Assembly (NCBI GenBank): GCA_021204085.1
Contig: JAJPZY010000033.1
Coordinates: 1-64,000 of the forward strand
Source: Clostridiales bacterium
GTDB lineage: Bacteria; Bacillota; Clostridia; Lachnospirales; Lachnospiraceae
Reading direction: 5' to 3'
Length of the DNA stretch: 64,000 nt
A model generated the notes under the pieces. That model saw only the letters and a list, made by a program, of their open reading frames with translations, was not told the DNA's origin and did no database searches. How positions within the stretch are numbered: the first letter of the stretch is position 1; each line of letters begins with the position of its first letter. The position numbers and the translations under genes were made by a program. Below are positions 8,124-15,957 of this stretch, piece by piece.

Positions 8124-8984
8124 ATGAACAGTATATTTGGCGTAAAAGTAATCGAAGAGTATATTCAGATGTGCACGGACGGTGTGCGTCAGGGATGGCA
8201 TGAGAGAAACGGCGGTAACCTGACCTACCGCATGCGTCCCGAGGAGGTGGACGAATGCCGGCGGTATTTTAAGGCAGAACCCGGCGAATGGGTGAACATG
8301 GGCGTGCAGGCGGACAATCTGGCCGGTGAGTATTTCATTTCTACTGGCAGCGGTAAGTTCCTCCGCAATGTAGACCTGGAGCCGCAGAATAACATCTGCA
8401 TCGTGGAGATTAACGAGGCAGGCGACAGCTACCGTATTGTCTGGGGCCTGGAAGAGGGCGGCGTGCCCACCAGCGAGTTTCCGACTCATTTTATGAACCA
8501 TTCCGTCCGTAAACGCGTGACCAACGGTGAGAACCGCGTGATTTATCATGCGCATACACCGTACGTGATCGCCCTGACCTTTGTCCTTCCGCAGAGTGCG
8601 GAGGTCTTTACCCGGATGCTCTGGAAGAGCGCGACGGAGTGCTGCGTTGTCTTCCCCGGCGGCGTAGGCGTTGTTCCGTGGATGGTACCCGGCGGTGCTG
8701 ATATCGCAAGAGCAACCTGTGCGGAGATGGAAAAGTATGATGCGGCGATATGGTCTTTCCACGGCCTGTTTGTTTCCGGACCGGATTTTGATATTGCCTT
8801 CGGCCTGATGCATACGATTGAGAAGGCGGCTCAGATCGCAAGTATTGCGCTGTCTGCAAGTCCTGACGGAAAGCTGAGACAGGTGATCACGGATGATAAC
8901 TTAAGGGCGATCGGGAAAAAATTCGGCGTAACCTTAAATGAAGATGTGCTGAACTATAAATCAGATGATCCGCTGTATTGCTGA
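8124..8984 (+). CDS. rhaD: Rhamnulose-1-phosphate aldolase
   Basis: Zinc-dependent class II aldolase that cleaves L-rhamnulose-1-phosphate into DHAP and L-lactaldehyde. 286 residues, usual for RhaD. Zinc ligands are visible in YHAHTPY (two histidines near residue 142) and SFHG (near 212); the N-terminal ERNGGNLTYR loop and FISTGSGK phosphate-binding loop fit the family. AAAGGAG precedes the ATG. Unlike the aldolase at 13631, it has no amphipathic tail or other encapsulation signal, so it should act in the cytosol. A strong terminator 18 bases downstream separates it from the microcompartment operon. Confidence 0.94.
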   Translation: MNSIFGVKVIEEYIQMCTDGVRQGWHERNGGNLTYRMRPEEVDECRRYFKAEPGEWVNMGVQADNLAGEYFISTGSGKFLRNVDLEPQNNICIVEINEAGDSYRIVWGLEEGGVPTSEFPTHFMNHSVRKRVTNGENRVIYHAHTPYVIALTFVLPQSAEVFTRMLWKSATECCVVFPGGVGVVPWMVPGGADIARATCAEMEKYDAAIWSFHGLFVSGPDFDIAFGLMHTIEKAAQIASIALSASPDGKLRQVITDDNLRAIGKKFGVTLNEDVLNYKSDDPLYC

Positions 8985-9001
8985 TAAAAATCAATGGTGT
9001 G

Positions 9002-9039
9002 AAGTCCCCTCGGAATGCAAAATTCTGAGGGGACTTTTT
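9002..9039 (+). terminator. Terminator after rhaD
   Basis: A 15-bp stem (9002-9016 with 9022-9036, one G-T wobble) around a five-base loop is followed by a T-run. It cleanly ends the rhaB-rhaD transcript before the microcompartment promoter. Confidence 0.93.
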
Positions 9040-9050
9040 ACTGCCGTAAA

Positions 9051-9167
9051 ACCACACAAAATAACAGAAAAATCAAAGAAAAAACCACATAAAAACAGGA
9101 AGAAACCATTGACAACCCACATAAAGAACCGTATAATATAGAAAAAATGTGGGATTTTGTGGGATTT
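9051..9167 (+). promoter_or_regulatory. Microcompartment operon promoter with repeated operator motif
   Basis: TTGACA (9109-9114), a 17-base spacer and TATAAT (9132-9137) form a consensus sigma-A promoter. CCACA motifs lie upstream at 9052-9057, 9085-9090 and 9117-9122, spaced about 32-33 bp, which puts them on one face of the helix. The inverse, TGTGGGATTT, occurs twice in tandem just after the -10 box (9148-9167, 11-bp period). CCCACAT (9116-9122) and ATGTGGG (9147-9153) form an inverted repeat around the -10 box. This is the expected layout for repression by the DeoR-family protein encoded at the far end of the operon; that link is inference. Confidence 0.75.
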
Positions 9168-9231
9168 AGAAGAATTCCGGAAGAATGAAATATTGCGGGC
9201 AGAGGTCTGCTTATAAAAGTGAGGTGGAAGA

Positions 9232-11772
9232 ATGGCAAAATATAACACGGCAAAGATGCCGAAGTCCGGTCGTATTACCCGCATGGTAGAGCATCTTTTT
9301 GCGAAGATGCCGGAGATTGAGTCGGCGAGAGCAGTTCTGATCACCGAGTCCTATCGTCAGACAGAGGACAAGCCGGAGGTGATGAAAAAAGCACTTGCAT
9401 TTGCTCATATTCTGGATCATATACCGATTATTATCCGTCCGGAAGAACTGATTGTAGGAAGCACAACCCTTGCGCCGCGGGGGTGCCAGACGTATCCGGA
9501 GTTTTCCTATGAGTGGCTGGAAGCGGAGTTTGATACGGTTGCGGTTCGGGAGGCGGATCCTTTCTATATTTCAGACCAGGCAAAACGGGAGATCGCAGAG
9601 GCTGATCGTTACTGGAAGGGAAGGACGACAAGTGAGCTGGCCACTGCCTATATGGCTCCGGAGACAAAAAAGGCCATGGCGCACAACATGTTTACCCCCG
9701 GGAATTATTTTTATAACGGTGTTGGACATATTACGGTTCAATATGAAAAGGTGCTGGCAATTGGTTTTGAAGGAATTATGGCGGAAGCGCAGGCAGAGCT
9801 TGACGCGTGCAGCGTGGGGGATGCGGATTATGCCTCGAAGCATATTTTCCTGGAATCTGTGTTGATCAGCTGCGCGGCAGCTGTCCGTTATGCACGCCGT
9901 TATGCGGATCTGGCGAAACAGCAGGCAGAGGTGTGCGGGGATGCGCAGCGCAGGCAGGAGCTTTTGCAAATTGCCGCAAATTGCGCAAAAGTCCCGGGAA
10001 AGGGAGCAGAGGCCTTCTGGGAGGCGTGCCAGAGTTTTTGGTTTGTGCAGCAGCTGATTCAGATTGAATCATCGGGACACTCGATTTCTCCGGGGCGCTT
10101 TGACCAGTATATGTATCCGTATTATAAGAAGGATCTGGATGCGGGGAGGCTGAGCCGTGAGTTTGCTCAGGAATTGATTGACTGCATCTGGGTAAAATTA
10201 AATGATCTGAATAAGTGCAGAGACGGAGAGAGCGCGAAGGGATTTGCGGGATACAGCCTGTTTCAGAATCTGGTCGTCGGCGGTCAGAATGCGAAAGGAC
10301 TGGATGTGACCAATGATCTGTCCTTTATGTGCATTGACGCATCTGCTCATGTCTTTCTTCCGCAGCCGTCCCTGTCCATTCGTGTATGGAACGGTTCGCC
10401 GCAGGATCTTCTGATTCGGGCGGGGGAGCTGACACGGACGGGCATTGGTTTTCCGGCTTATTATAATGATGAGGTAATCATTCCCTCTCTGATGAGCAGA
10501 GGGCTGCCCTTGGAGGAGGCGCGGGAGTATTGCATCATCGGCTGCGTGGAGCCTCAGAAGCCGGGAAAGACGATGGGATGGCATGACGCTGCTTTTTACA
10601 ATATGTGCCGTCCGCTGGAGCTGGTGTTCTCGAACGGTGTGGATTGCGGAGAACAGATCGGACCGCAGACCGGCGATGTGGAACAGATGCAGACATTTGA
10701 AGAATTCTATGAGGCGTACTGTACGCAGCAGAATTATTTTATTTCCCTGCTGGTCAATGCAGATAATGCGATCGACCAGGCGCATGCGGATCGCGCGCCG
10801 CTTCCGTTCCTGGCATCCATGGTGGATGACTGTATGAAGCGGGGAAAGACCTGCGAACAGGGCGGCTGTGTCTATAATTTCACCGGCCCGCAGGGATTCG
10901 GTATTGCCAATGTGGCGGATTCCCTGTATGCGGTAAAGAAACTGGTTTTTGATGAGCAGAAAGTTTCCATGAGGGATCTCAAAAAAGCACTGATGTTTAA
11001 CTTCGGAAAGACAGACGAGCCGCTGGTGGTGGCGCAGATTGCCGGCGATGTGGCGCGTGAGTTTGTCAATCAGGGCGTGACGCCGGCTCCGAATGTGGTG
11101 GCGGAGACATCGCGGCAGATCATTGCGGCGTCGGTGACGCCTGAAGATCGGAGAAAATTCGAGGATATTCAGAAAATGATCGGCGAGGTTCCGAAGTACG
11201 GAAATGATGATGAGGTGGTAGATCATTTTGCGAGGGAAGCGGCCTATACATATACAAAACCGCTTTTGAATTATCATAATCCGAGAGGTGGCCAATTCCA
11301 GGCAGGACTGTATCCGGTTTCGGCGAATGTTCCGCTGGGCGCCTGCACGGGAGCGACGCCGGACGGCCGCTATGCGGGCATGCCGGTGGCGGATGGAGTA
11401 TCTCCGAGCGCCGGGCGCGATTCGCAGGGACCTACGGCGGCGGCCAATTCCGTTTCTACTCTGGATCACGGAATTGCCTCTAACGGCACGCTGCTGAATA
11501 TGAAATTCCATCCGTCGGCTTTGAGCGGCGACACCGGGCTGGAGAATTTTGTCAGCCTGATCCGCACCTATTTTGACCGTAAGGGAATGCATATGCAGTT
11601 TAACGTGGTTTCCAGAGAAACCCTGTTGGATGCACAGGAACATCCGGAGAATTACAGGCATCTGGTGGTGCGTGTCGCCGGGTATTCCGCGTTGTTTACT
11701 ACGCTGTCGCGCAGCCTGCAGGATGATATCATCCGCAGAACAGAACAGGGCTTTGGCGACACAAGGGGCTAG
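9232..11772 (+). CDS. Glycyl radical B12-independent propanediol dehydratase
   Basis: 846 residues. PFL-like domain followed by the C-terminal glycyl radical domain. The active-site pair Cys438-x-Glu440 (IIGCVEPQKPG) is the dehydratase pattern of glycerol/propanediol dehydratases, and the radical glycine is Gly817 in RVAGYSALF. It would turn (S)-1,2-propanediol from lactaldehyde into propionaldehyde inside the microcompartment. A glycerol substrate is possible from motifs alone, but the aldolase and rhamnose genes nearby favour propanediol. No obvious N-terminal encapsulation helix precedes the catalytic domain. The ATG at 9232 follows GAGGTGGAAG. First gene of the operon, oxygen-sensitive, and activated by the next gene product. 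Confidence 0.93.
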   Translation: MAKYNTAKMPKSGRITRMVEHLFAKMPEIESARAVLITESYRQTEDKPEVMKKALAFAHILDHIPIIIRPEELIVGSTTLAPRGCQTYPEFSYEWLEAEFDTVAVREADPFYISDQAKREIAEADRYWKGRTTSELATAYMAPETKKAMAHNMFTPGNYFYNGVGHITVQYEKVLAIGFEGIMAEAQAELDACSVGDADYASKHIFLESVLISCAAAVRYARRYADLAKQQAEVCGDAQRRQELLQIAANCAKVPGKGAEAFWEACQSFWFVQQLIQIESSGHSISPGRFDQYMYPYYKKDLDAGRLSREFAQELIDCIWVKLNDLNKCRDGESAKGFAGYSLFQNLVVGGQNAKGLDVTNDLSFMCIDASAHVFLPQPSLSIRVWNGSPQDLLIRAGELTRTGIGFPAYYNDEVIIPSLMSRGLPLEEAREYCIIGCVEPQKPGKTMGWHDAAFYNMCRPLELVFSNGVDCGEQIGPQTGDVEQMQTFEEFYEAYCTQQNYFISLLVNADNAIDQAHADRAPLPFLASMVDDCMKRGKTCEQGGCVYNFTGPQGFGIANVADSLYAVKKLVFDEQKVSMRDLKKALMFNFGKTDEPLVVAQIAGDVAREFVNQGVTPAPNVVAETSRQIIAASVTPEDRRKFEDIQKMIGEVPKYGNDDEVVDHFAREAAYTYTKPLLNYHNPRGGQFQAGLYPVSANVPLGACTGATPDGRYAGMPVADGVSPSAGRDSQGPTAAANSVSTLDHGIASNGTLLNMKFHPSALSGDTGLENFVSLIRTYFDRKGMHMQFNVVSRETLLDAQEHPENYRHLVVRVAGYSALFTTLSRSLQDDIIRRTEQGFGDTRG

Positions 11773-11802
11773 AAGTTACAAACCAGATATTCGGAGTAAA
11801 TT

Positions 11803-12600
11803 ATGAACGAAAGAACGAACATCACCGGCAGAATCTTCGATATCCAGCGTTACTCCATTCACGACGGTCCGGGCATCCGCACGATCGTTTTCCTGAAAGG
11901 GTGCGTCCTTCGGTGCCGCTGGTGCTGCAATCCGGAATCTCAGGAATATGGGATTCAGACCATGCGGACGGCGGACGGCGGGGAAAAAATTGTCGGACGG
12001 GATGTGACTGTGGGAGAGGTTATGGATATGGTGGAACGCGACCATCCGTATTACCGCAGAAGCGGCGGCGGCCTGACACTGTCGGGCGGCGAGAGCCTCT
12101 GTCAGCCGAAATTTGCCGGAGCGCTTCTGGCTGAGGCAAAAAGCAGAGGAATCTCTACCGCCATGGAGAGTATGGGATGCGCTCCATGGGAAGTGATTGA
12201 AGGAATTTTGCCCAGCTTGGATCTCTATCTGATGGATATCAAGCATACGAACCCGGCGAAGCACAAGGCCTTTACCGGGAGGAGCAATGAACTGATGCTG
12301 GAAAACGCCAGACGAATCGCGGCGTCGGGGTTGACGGATCTTGTGATCCGCGTCCCGGTGATACCGACCTTCAATGAGACGCCGGAGGAAATTGCCGATA
12401 TTGCCCGGTTTGCGGACAAGCTGCCCGGTGTAACGAGGATTCATCTGCTGCCGTACCACCGGCTCGGCCAGGATAAATACACCGGCCTGGGCAGAGAATA
12501 TACCATGACGGATATCCGGCCGCCGGAAAATGAGCATATGCAGATGTTAAAAAAGACCGTAGAGAGTGTATCCCGGCTGCACTGCCATATCGGCGGATGA
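11803..12600 (+). CDS. Glycyl radical enzyme activase (radical SAM)
   Basis: 265 residues. The radical SAM cluster motif C-x3-C-x2-C is seen in GCVLRCRWC (about residues 31-38), followed by LTLSGGE (about 92), which binds SAM. It cleaves SAM to a 5'-deoxyadenosyl radical and takes a hydrogen from Gly817 of the dehydratase, releasing 5'-deoxyadenosine and methionine. There is no Cys-rich ferredoxin-like insert between the cluster motif and the SGGE motif, so it resembles the short PFL-activase form; many dehydratase activases carry that insert. GGAGTAA precedes the ATG. It starts 30 bases after the dehydratase. Confidence 0.94.
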   Translation: MNERTNITGRIFDIQRYSIHDGPGIRTIVFLKGCVLRCRWCCNPESQEYGIQTMRTADGGEKIVGRDVTVGEVMDMVERDHPYYRRSGGGLTLSGGESLCQPKFAGALLAEAKSRGISTAMESMGCAPWEVIEGILPSLDLYLMDIKHTNPAKHKAFTGRSNELMLENARRIAASGLTDLVIRVPVIPTFNETPEEIADIARFADKLPGVTRIHLLPYHRLGQDKYTGLGREYTMTDIRPPENEHMQMLKKTVESVSRLHCHIGG

Positions 12601-12650
12601 ACTTCCGGAGGAATTTTGCATAAAAACCGGATGCTGTGAGAGGGGTGATT

Positions 12651-13022
12651 ATGATAGAAGATATTTCATTGGAAAACGGAATGAGAATCATACAGGAAAC
12701 TGTTCCCGGCCGTCAGGTGACTCTGGCGCATGTGATTGCCAGCCCGGATCCCATTCTGTATAAGAAGCTGGGGCTGGATCCCAGCCTGGATTATGAAAAG
12801 GCGGCGATCGGCATTACGACTGTCACGCCTTCGGAGACGGCTGTGATCATGGCGGACGTGGGATTGAAAGCCAGCGGCATTGAACTGGGATTTGTGGATC
12901 GTTTCAGCGGTACACTGATCTTTACCGGAACGGTTTCCGCAGTGGAAGCAGCCATGGAAGCCATGATGGACTATGTGAGAGACCGGCTGGGACATACGGT
13001 GTGTGAGATGACAAAGACGTGA
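12651..13022 (+). CDS. Microcompartment shell protein, EutS/PduU type
   Basis: 123 residues of a circularly permuted BMC-H protein. The opening MRIIQETVPGRQVTLAHVIASP, the middle AAIGITTVTPSETAVI and the end FVDRFSGTLIF...CEMTKT track EutS closely. Such hexamers carry a small beta-barrel over the pore and may serve as special facets or plugs. A GTG at 12636 is in frame, but AGAGGGGTG just before the ATG at 12651 makes that the better start. It sits between the activase and the EutP-like gene. Confidence 0.93.
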   Translation: MIEDISLENGMRIIQETVPGRQVTLAHVIASPDPILYKKLGLDPSLDYEKAAIGITTVTPSETAVIMADVGLKASGIELGFVDRFSGTLIFTGTVSAVEAAMEAMMDYVRDRLGHTVCEMTKT

Positions 13023-13082
13023 TCTCTCTTCTGCTCGCCGGACGCAGAAAATAAAAAACGATGATTCCTGACTGAGGTAAGG

Positions 13083-13592
13083 ATGATGAAAAGACTGATA
13101 CTGATGGGCCGCAGTATGGCGGGCAAAACAACGCTTACGCAGGCGCTGCGGGGAGAGGAAATCCACTATTATAAGACGCAGGACATTCACCATTACGGAA
13201 GTGTCATTGACACGCCGGGGGAATATGCCCAGAGCAGACGGCTTGGGAAGGCACTGGCGCTTTACACTTACGAGGCGGATATTGTCGGTATCCTGGCGGC
13301 GGCCAATGAGCCTTACTCTATTTTTCCACCGAATGTCACCTGTCAGGCGAACCGGGAATGCATCGGCATTGTGACGAAGATTGACCGCCCGGATGCCAAT
13401 GTGCCGCAGGCAGACCGGTGGCTTCGGAATGCCGGATGTGAAAAGATTTTTCATGTTAATTCTCTGGACGGTACCGGTGTGGCGGAGATCATTGGTTACC
13501 TGAAAGAGCAGGAACGTGACGATCCCGGATGCGCAAAAGAGGGTCTGAAAACCGAGCGGGATCATACAAGAGGCAGCAATTCAAATTTTTAA
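13083..13592 (+). CDS. EutP/PduV-like P-loop protein
   Basis: 169 residues. The N-terminal Walker A is GRSMAGKTT (about residues 9-17), then a VIDTPGEY switch-like motif and a VTKID nucleotide-specificity motif (about 98-102), as in EutP/PduV small GTPase-like proteins. EutP of Salmonella has been reported to act as an acetate kinase. If that holds here, this protein could turn propionyl-phosphate made by PduL into propionate and ATP, since no separate acyl kinase is in the locus. A role in compartment placement has also been proposed for PduV. The last roughly 25 residues are charged and family-divergent. Confidence 0.85.
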   Translation: MMKRLILMGRSMAGKTTLTQALRGEEIHYYKTQDIHHYGSVIDTPGEYAQSRRLGKALALYTYEADIVGILAAANEPYSIFPPNVTCQANRECIGIVTKIDRPDANVPQADRWLRNAGCEKIFHVNSLDGTGVAEIIGYLKEQERDDPGCAKEGLKTERDHTRGSNSNF

Positions 13593-13630
13593 CATAAAAA
13601 AGAAATTATTATGCAGGAGGATGTACTTCA

Positions 13631-14488
13631 ATGATGAACGAAATGGAAATCAAAAAACAGATCTGTGAGATCGGAAAGAAAATTTATAACCGCGGCATGG
13701 TTGCGTCAAATGACGGCAATATTTCCGTAAAACTTAACGACCACACATTTTTATGCACACCGACGGGAGTATCCAAGGGATTTATGACACCAGAGTACAT
13801 TTGCAAAGTAGATGAAAACGGCAATGTAATTCAGGCAAACAAGGGGTTCAAACCGTCGTCTGAGATCAAGATGCATATGAGAGTGTATCAGAAGCGCCCG
13901 GATGTGGGGTCTGTAGTACATGCTCATCCGATTTACGCGACATCCTTTGCGATCGCAGGCATTCCGCTGACACAGCCGATCATGCCGGAGGCGGTTATCG
14001 CACTGGGATGTGTTCCAATCGCAGAGTATGGTACACCTTCTACCATGGAAATATCCGACAGGCTGGAGAAGTATCTGCCCTATTTTGACGCGGTTCTCCT
14101 GGAGAATCACGGCGCTCTGACCTGGAGCACAGATCTGCTGGCGGCTTATCACAAGATGGAGAGTGTGGAGTTTTATGCGGAGCTTCTCTATCATTCAAAG
14201 GTTCTCGGCGGACCGAAGGAATTCGATAAGGAAAATGTGAAAAAGCTGTATGAGATCCGCCGGAAGTTCGGCATGCCGGGGAAACATCCCGCCAATCTCT
14301 GCCTGAATAAGGATGGCGAAAACTGCCATAACTGCGGCGGAAGCTGTGCGGAGTACAAGAACTTCCCCGGATATGAATATGATTTTGTTGGTGGCGGATG
14401 CGACAACAGCAGCGCAGGCCAGAGCGGCAGCGTGGATGAAGCGACCATCGCGGCAATTGTACAGAAAGTTATTGCAGAGATGAAATAA
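13631..14488 (+). CDS. Class II (fuculose-1-phosphate type) aldolase with C-terminal encapsulation peptide
   Basis: 285 residues. The catalytic domain (about 1-215) carries Glu78 in SSEIKMH and zinc ligands His97, His99 (VVHAHP) and His160 (ENHG). It would cleave fuculose- or rhamnulose-1-phosphate to DHAP and lactaldehyde, and may accept 5-deoxyribulose-1-phosphate. An extension follows: Cys232, Cys235 and Cys239 in CHNCGGSC, a Gly/Ser-rich linker and an amphipathic helix at about 269-285 (EATIAAIVQKVIAEMK). That helix has the hydrophobic spacing of microcompartment cargo tags and matches the N-terminal tags on the next two enzymes. This places the aldolase in the lumen, as in GRM5 loci. AGGAGG precedes the start. 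Confidence 0.92.
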   Translation: MMNEMEIKKQICEIGKKIYNRGMVASNDGNISVKLNDHTFLCTPTGVSKGFMTPEYICKVDENGNVIQANKGFKPSSEIKMHMRVYQKRPDVGSVVHAHPIYATSFAIAGIPLTQPIMPEAVIALGCVPIAEYGTPSTMEISDRLEKYLPYFDAVLLENHGALTWSTDLLAAYHKMESVEFYAELLYHSKVLGGPKEFDKENVKKLYEIRRKFGMPGKHPANLCLNKDGENCHNCGGSCAEYKNFPGYEYDFVGGGCDNSSAGQSGSVDEATIAAIVQKVIAEMK

Positions 14489-14538
14489 TATGCTGCAGGG
14501 GACAGATATGGTTTTAACATCAGAAAGGAAGTGATACC

Positions 14539-15930
14539 TTGGAAATCACAGAAACTCAGATCAAAAATATTGTGCAGCAGGTTATGGCGCAGATGCAGCT
14601 GAACGGCGATACAAAAGCGATGCACGGTGTTTTTGCGGATATGGACACGGCGATTGCGAAAGCGAAGGAAGCACAGAGGACGGTGCGTGTGATGTCCATG
14701 GATCAGAGAGAAAAGATTATTTCTGCAATGCGAAAAAAGATTAAGGAAAATGCGGAGACTCTTGCGAGAATGGGCGTGGAGGAGACCGGCATGGGAAATG
14801 TCGGCGACAAGATCTTAAAGCATATTCTTGTGGCGGAAAAGACGCCGGGGACAGAAGATATTACGACGACTGCATGGTCCGGCGACCGTGGTCTCACACT
14901 GGTGGAAATGGGGCCGTTCGGGGTTATCGGGGCGATTACGCCCTGCACGAATCCCAGCGAAACGGTGCTTTGCAACACGATGGGGATGCTTGCGGGGGGA
15001 AATACCGTAGTTTTTAATCCGCATCCTCAGGCGGTAAAAACCTCCATTTTCGCAATCAACCTGCTCAATGAGGCTTCTCTGGAAGCGGGCGGTCCGGACA
15101 ATATTGCATGCACTGTTGAAAAGCCCACACTGGACAGCAGCGCTGTCATGATGAAGCATCCGGATGTGCCGCTTCTGGTAGCGACCGGGGGTCCCGGCGT
15201 GGTCACCGCAGTCCTCTCCAGCGGCAAGCGCGGCATCGGCGCGGGCGCGGGCAATCCGCCGGCGCTGGTAGATGAGACGGCAGATGTGAAAAAAGCAGCG
15301 GAAGATATTGTAAACGGATGTACGTTTGATAACAACCTTCCCTGCATCGCAGAGAAAGAAATCGTTGCGGTGGACAGCATCTGTGACGAGCTGATGCGTT
15401 ACATGGTGGAGGAGCAGGGATGCTATCTGGCTTCAAAAGAGATCCAGGATAAACTGATCGCCACTGTGTTTACAGAGAAAGGCGCACTGAATCGGAAGTG
15501 TGTGGGCAGGGATGCCAAAACCCTTCTGGCAATGGTGGGGGTGACTGTTCCGGACAGTATCCGCTGCATTACCTTTGAAGGGGAGATGGAAAACCCGCTG
15601 ATCGCAGAGGAACTGATGATGCCGATCCTGGGTGTTGTCCGCGCGAAAGATTTCCCGGATGCGGTAAAGAAATGTGTATGGCTGGAACACGGGAACCGCC
15701 ATTCGGCGCATATTCATTCCAAGAATGTTGACCGGATCACGGAATATGCGAGGGCGATGGATACCGCAATTCTTGTGAAAAACGGCCCGTCTTACGCGGC
15801 ACTCGGATTTGGCGGCGAGGGTTTTGCGACTTTCACGATCGCCAGCCGTACCGGTGAGGGGTTAACCAGCGCGGCCAGCTTTACCAAGAGAAGAAGATGT
15901 ACAATGTCAGACGCTTTGTGTGTCCGCTGA
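14539..15930 (+). CDS. pduP: CoA-acylating propionaldehyde dehydrogenase (PduP-like)
   Basis: 463 residues. NAD-dependent conversion of propionaldehyde to propionyl-CoA in the compartment lumen. The first 18 or so residues (EITETQIKNIVQQVMAQMQ) are an amphipathic encapsulation peptide, then a short linker and the aldehyde dehydrogenase fold. Catalytic Cys269 lies in NNLPCIAEKE. The start is TTG at 14539, after AGGAAGTG; a later ATG would delete the cargo tag, so the TTG is preferred. It follows the aldolase by 50 bases and precedes the alcohol dehydrogenase by 27. Confidence 0.94.
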   Translation: MEITETQIKNIVQQVMAQMQLNGDTKAMHGVFADMDTAIAKAKEAQRTVRVMSMDQREKIISAMRKKIKENAETLARMGVEETGMGNVGDKILKHILVAEKTPGTEDITTTAWSGDRGLTLVEMGPFGVIGAITPCTNPSETVLCNTMGMLAGGNTVVFNPHPQAVKTSIFAINLLNEASLEAGGPDNIACTVEKPTLDSSAVMMKHPDVPLLVATGGPGVVTAVLSSGKRGIGAGAGNPPALVDETADVKKAAEDIVNGCTFDNNLPCIAEKEIVAVDSICDELMRYMVEEQGCYLASKEIQDKLIATVFTEKGALNRKCVGRDAKTLLAMVGVTVPDSIRCITFEGEMENPLIAEELMMPILGVVRAKDFPDAVKKCVWLEHGNRHSAHIHSKNVDRITEYARAMDTAILVKNGPSYAALGFGGEGFATFTIASRTGEGLTSAASFTKRRRCTMSDALCVR

Positions 15931-15957
15931 TCAGATTAGGTTGGAAAGGAAAATATT

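Noticed and set aside
10198-11661. Long minus-strand open frame (487 codons) inside the dehydratase gene
   Set aside because: It is the mirror of a long GC-rich gene with biased codons. The translation is rich in Arg/His/Ile without domains and has no ribosome binding site.
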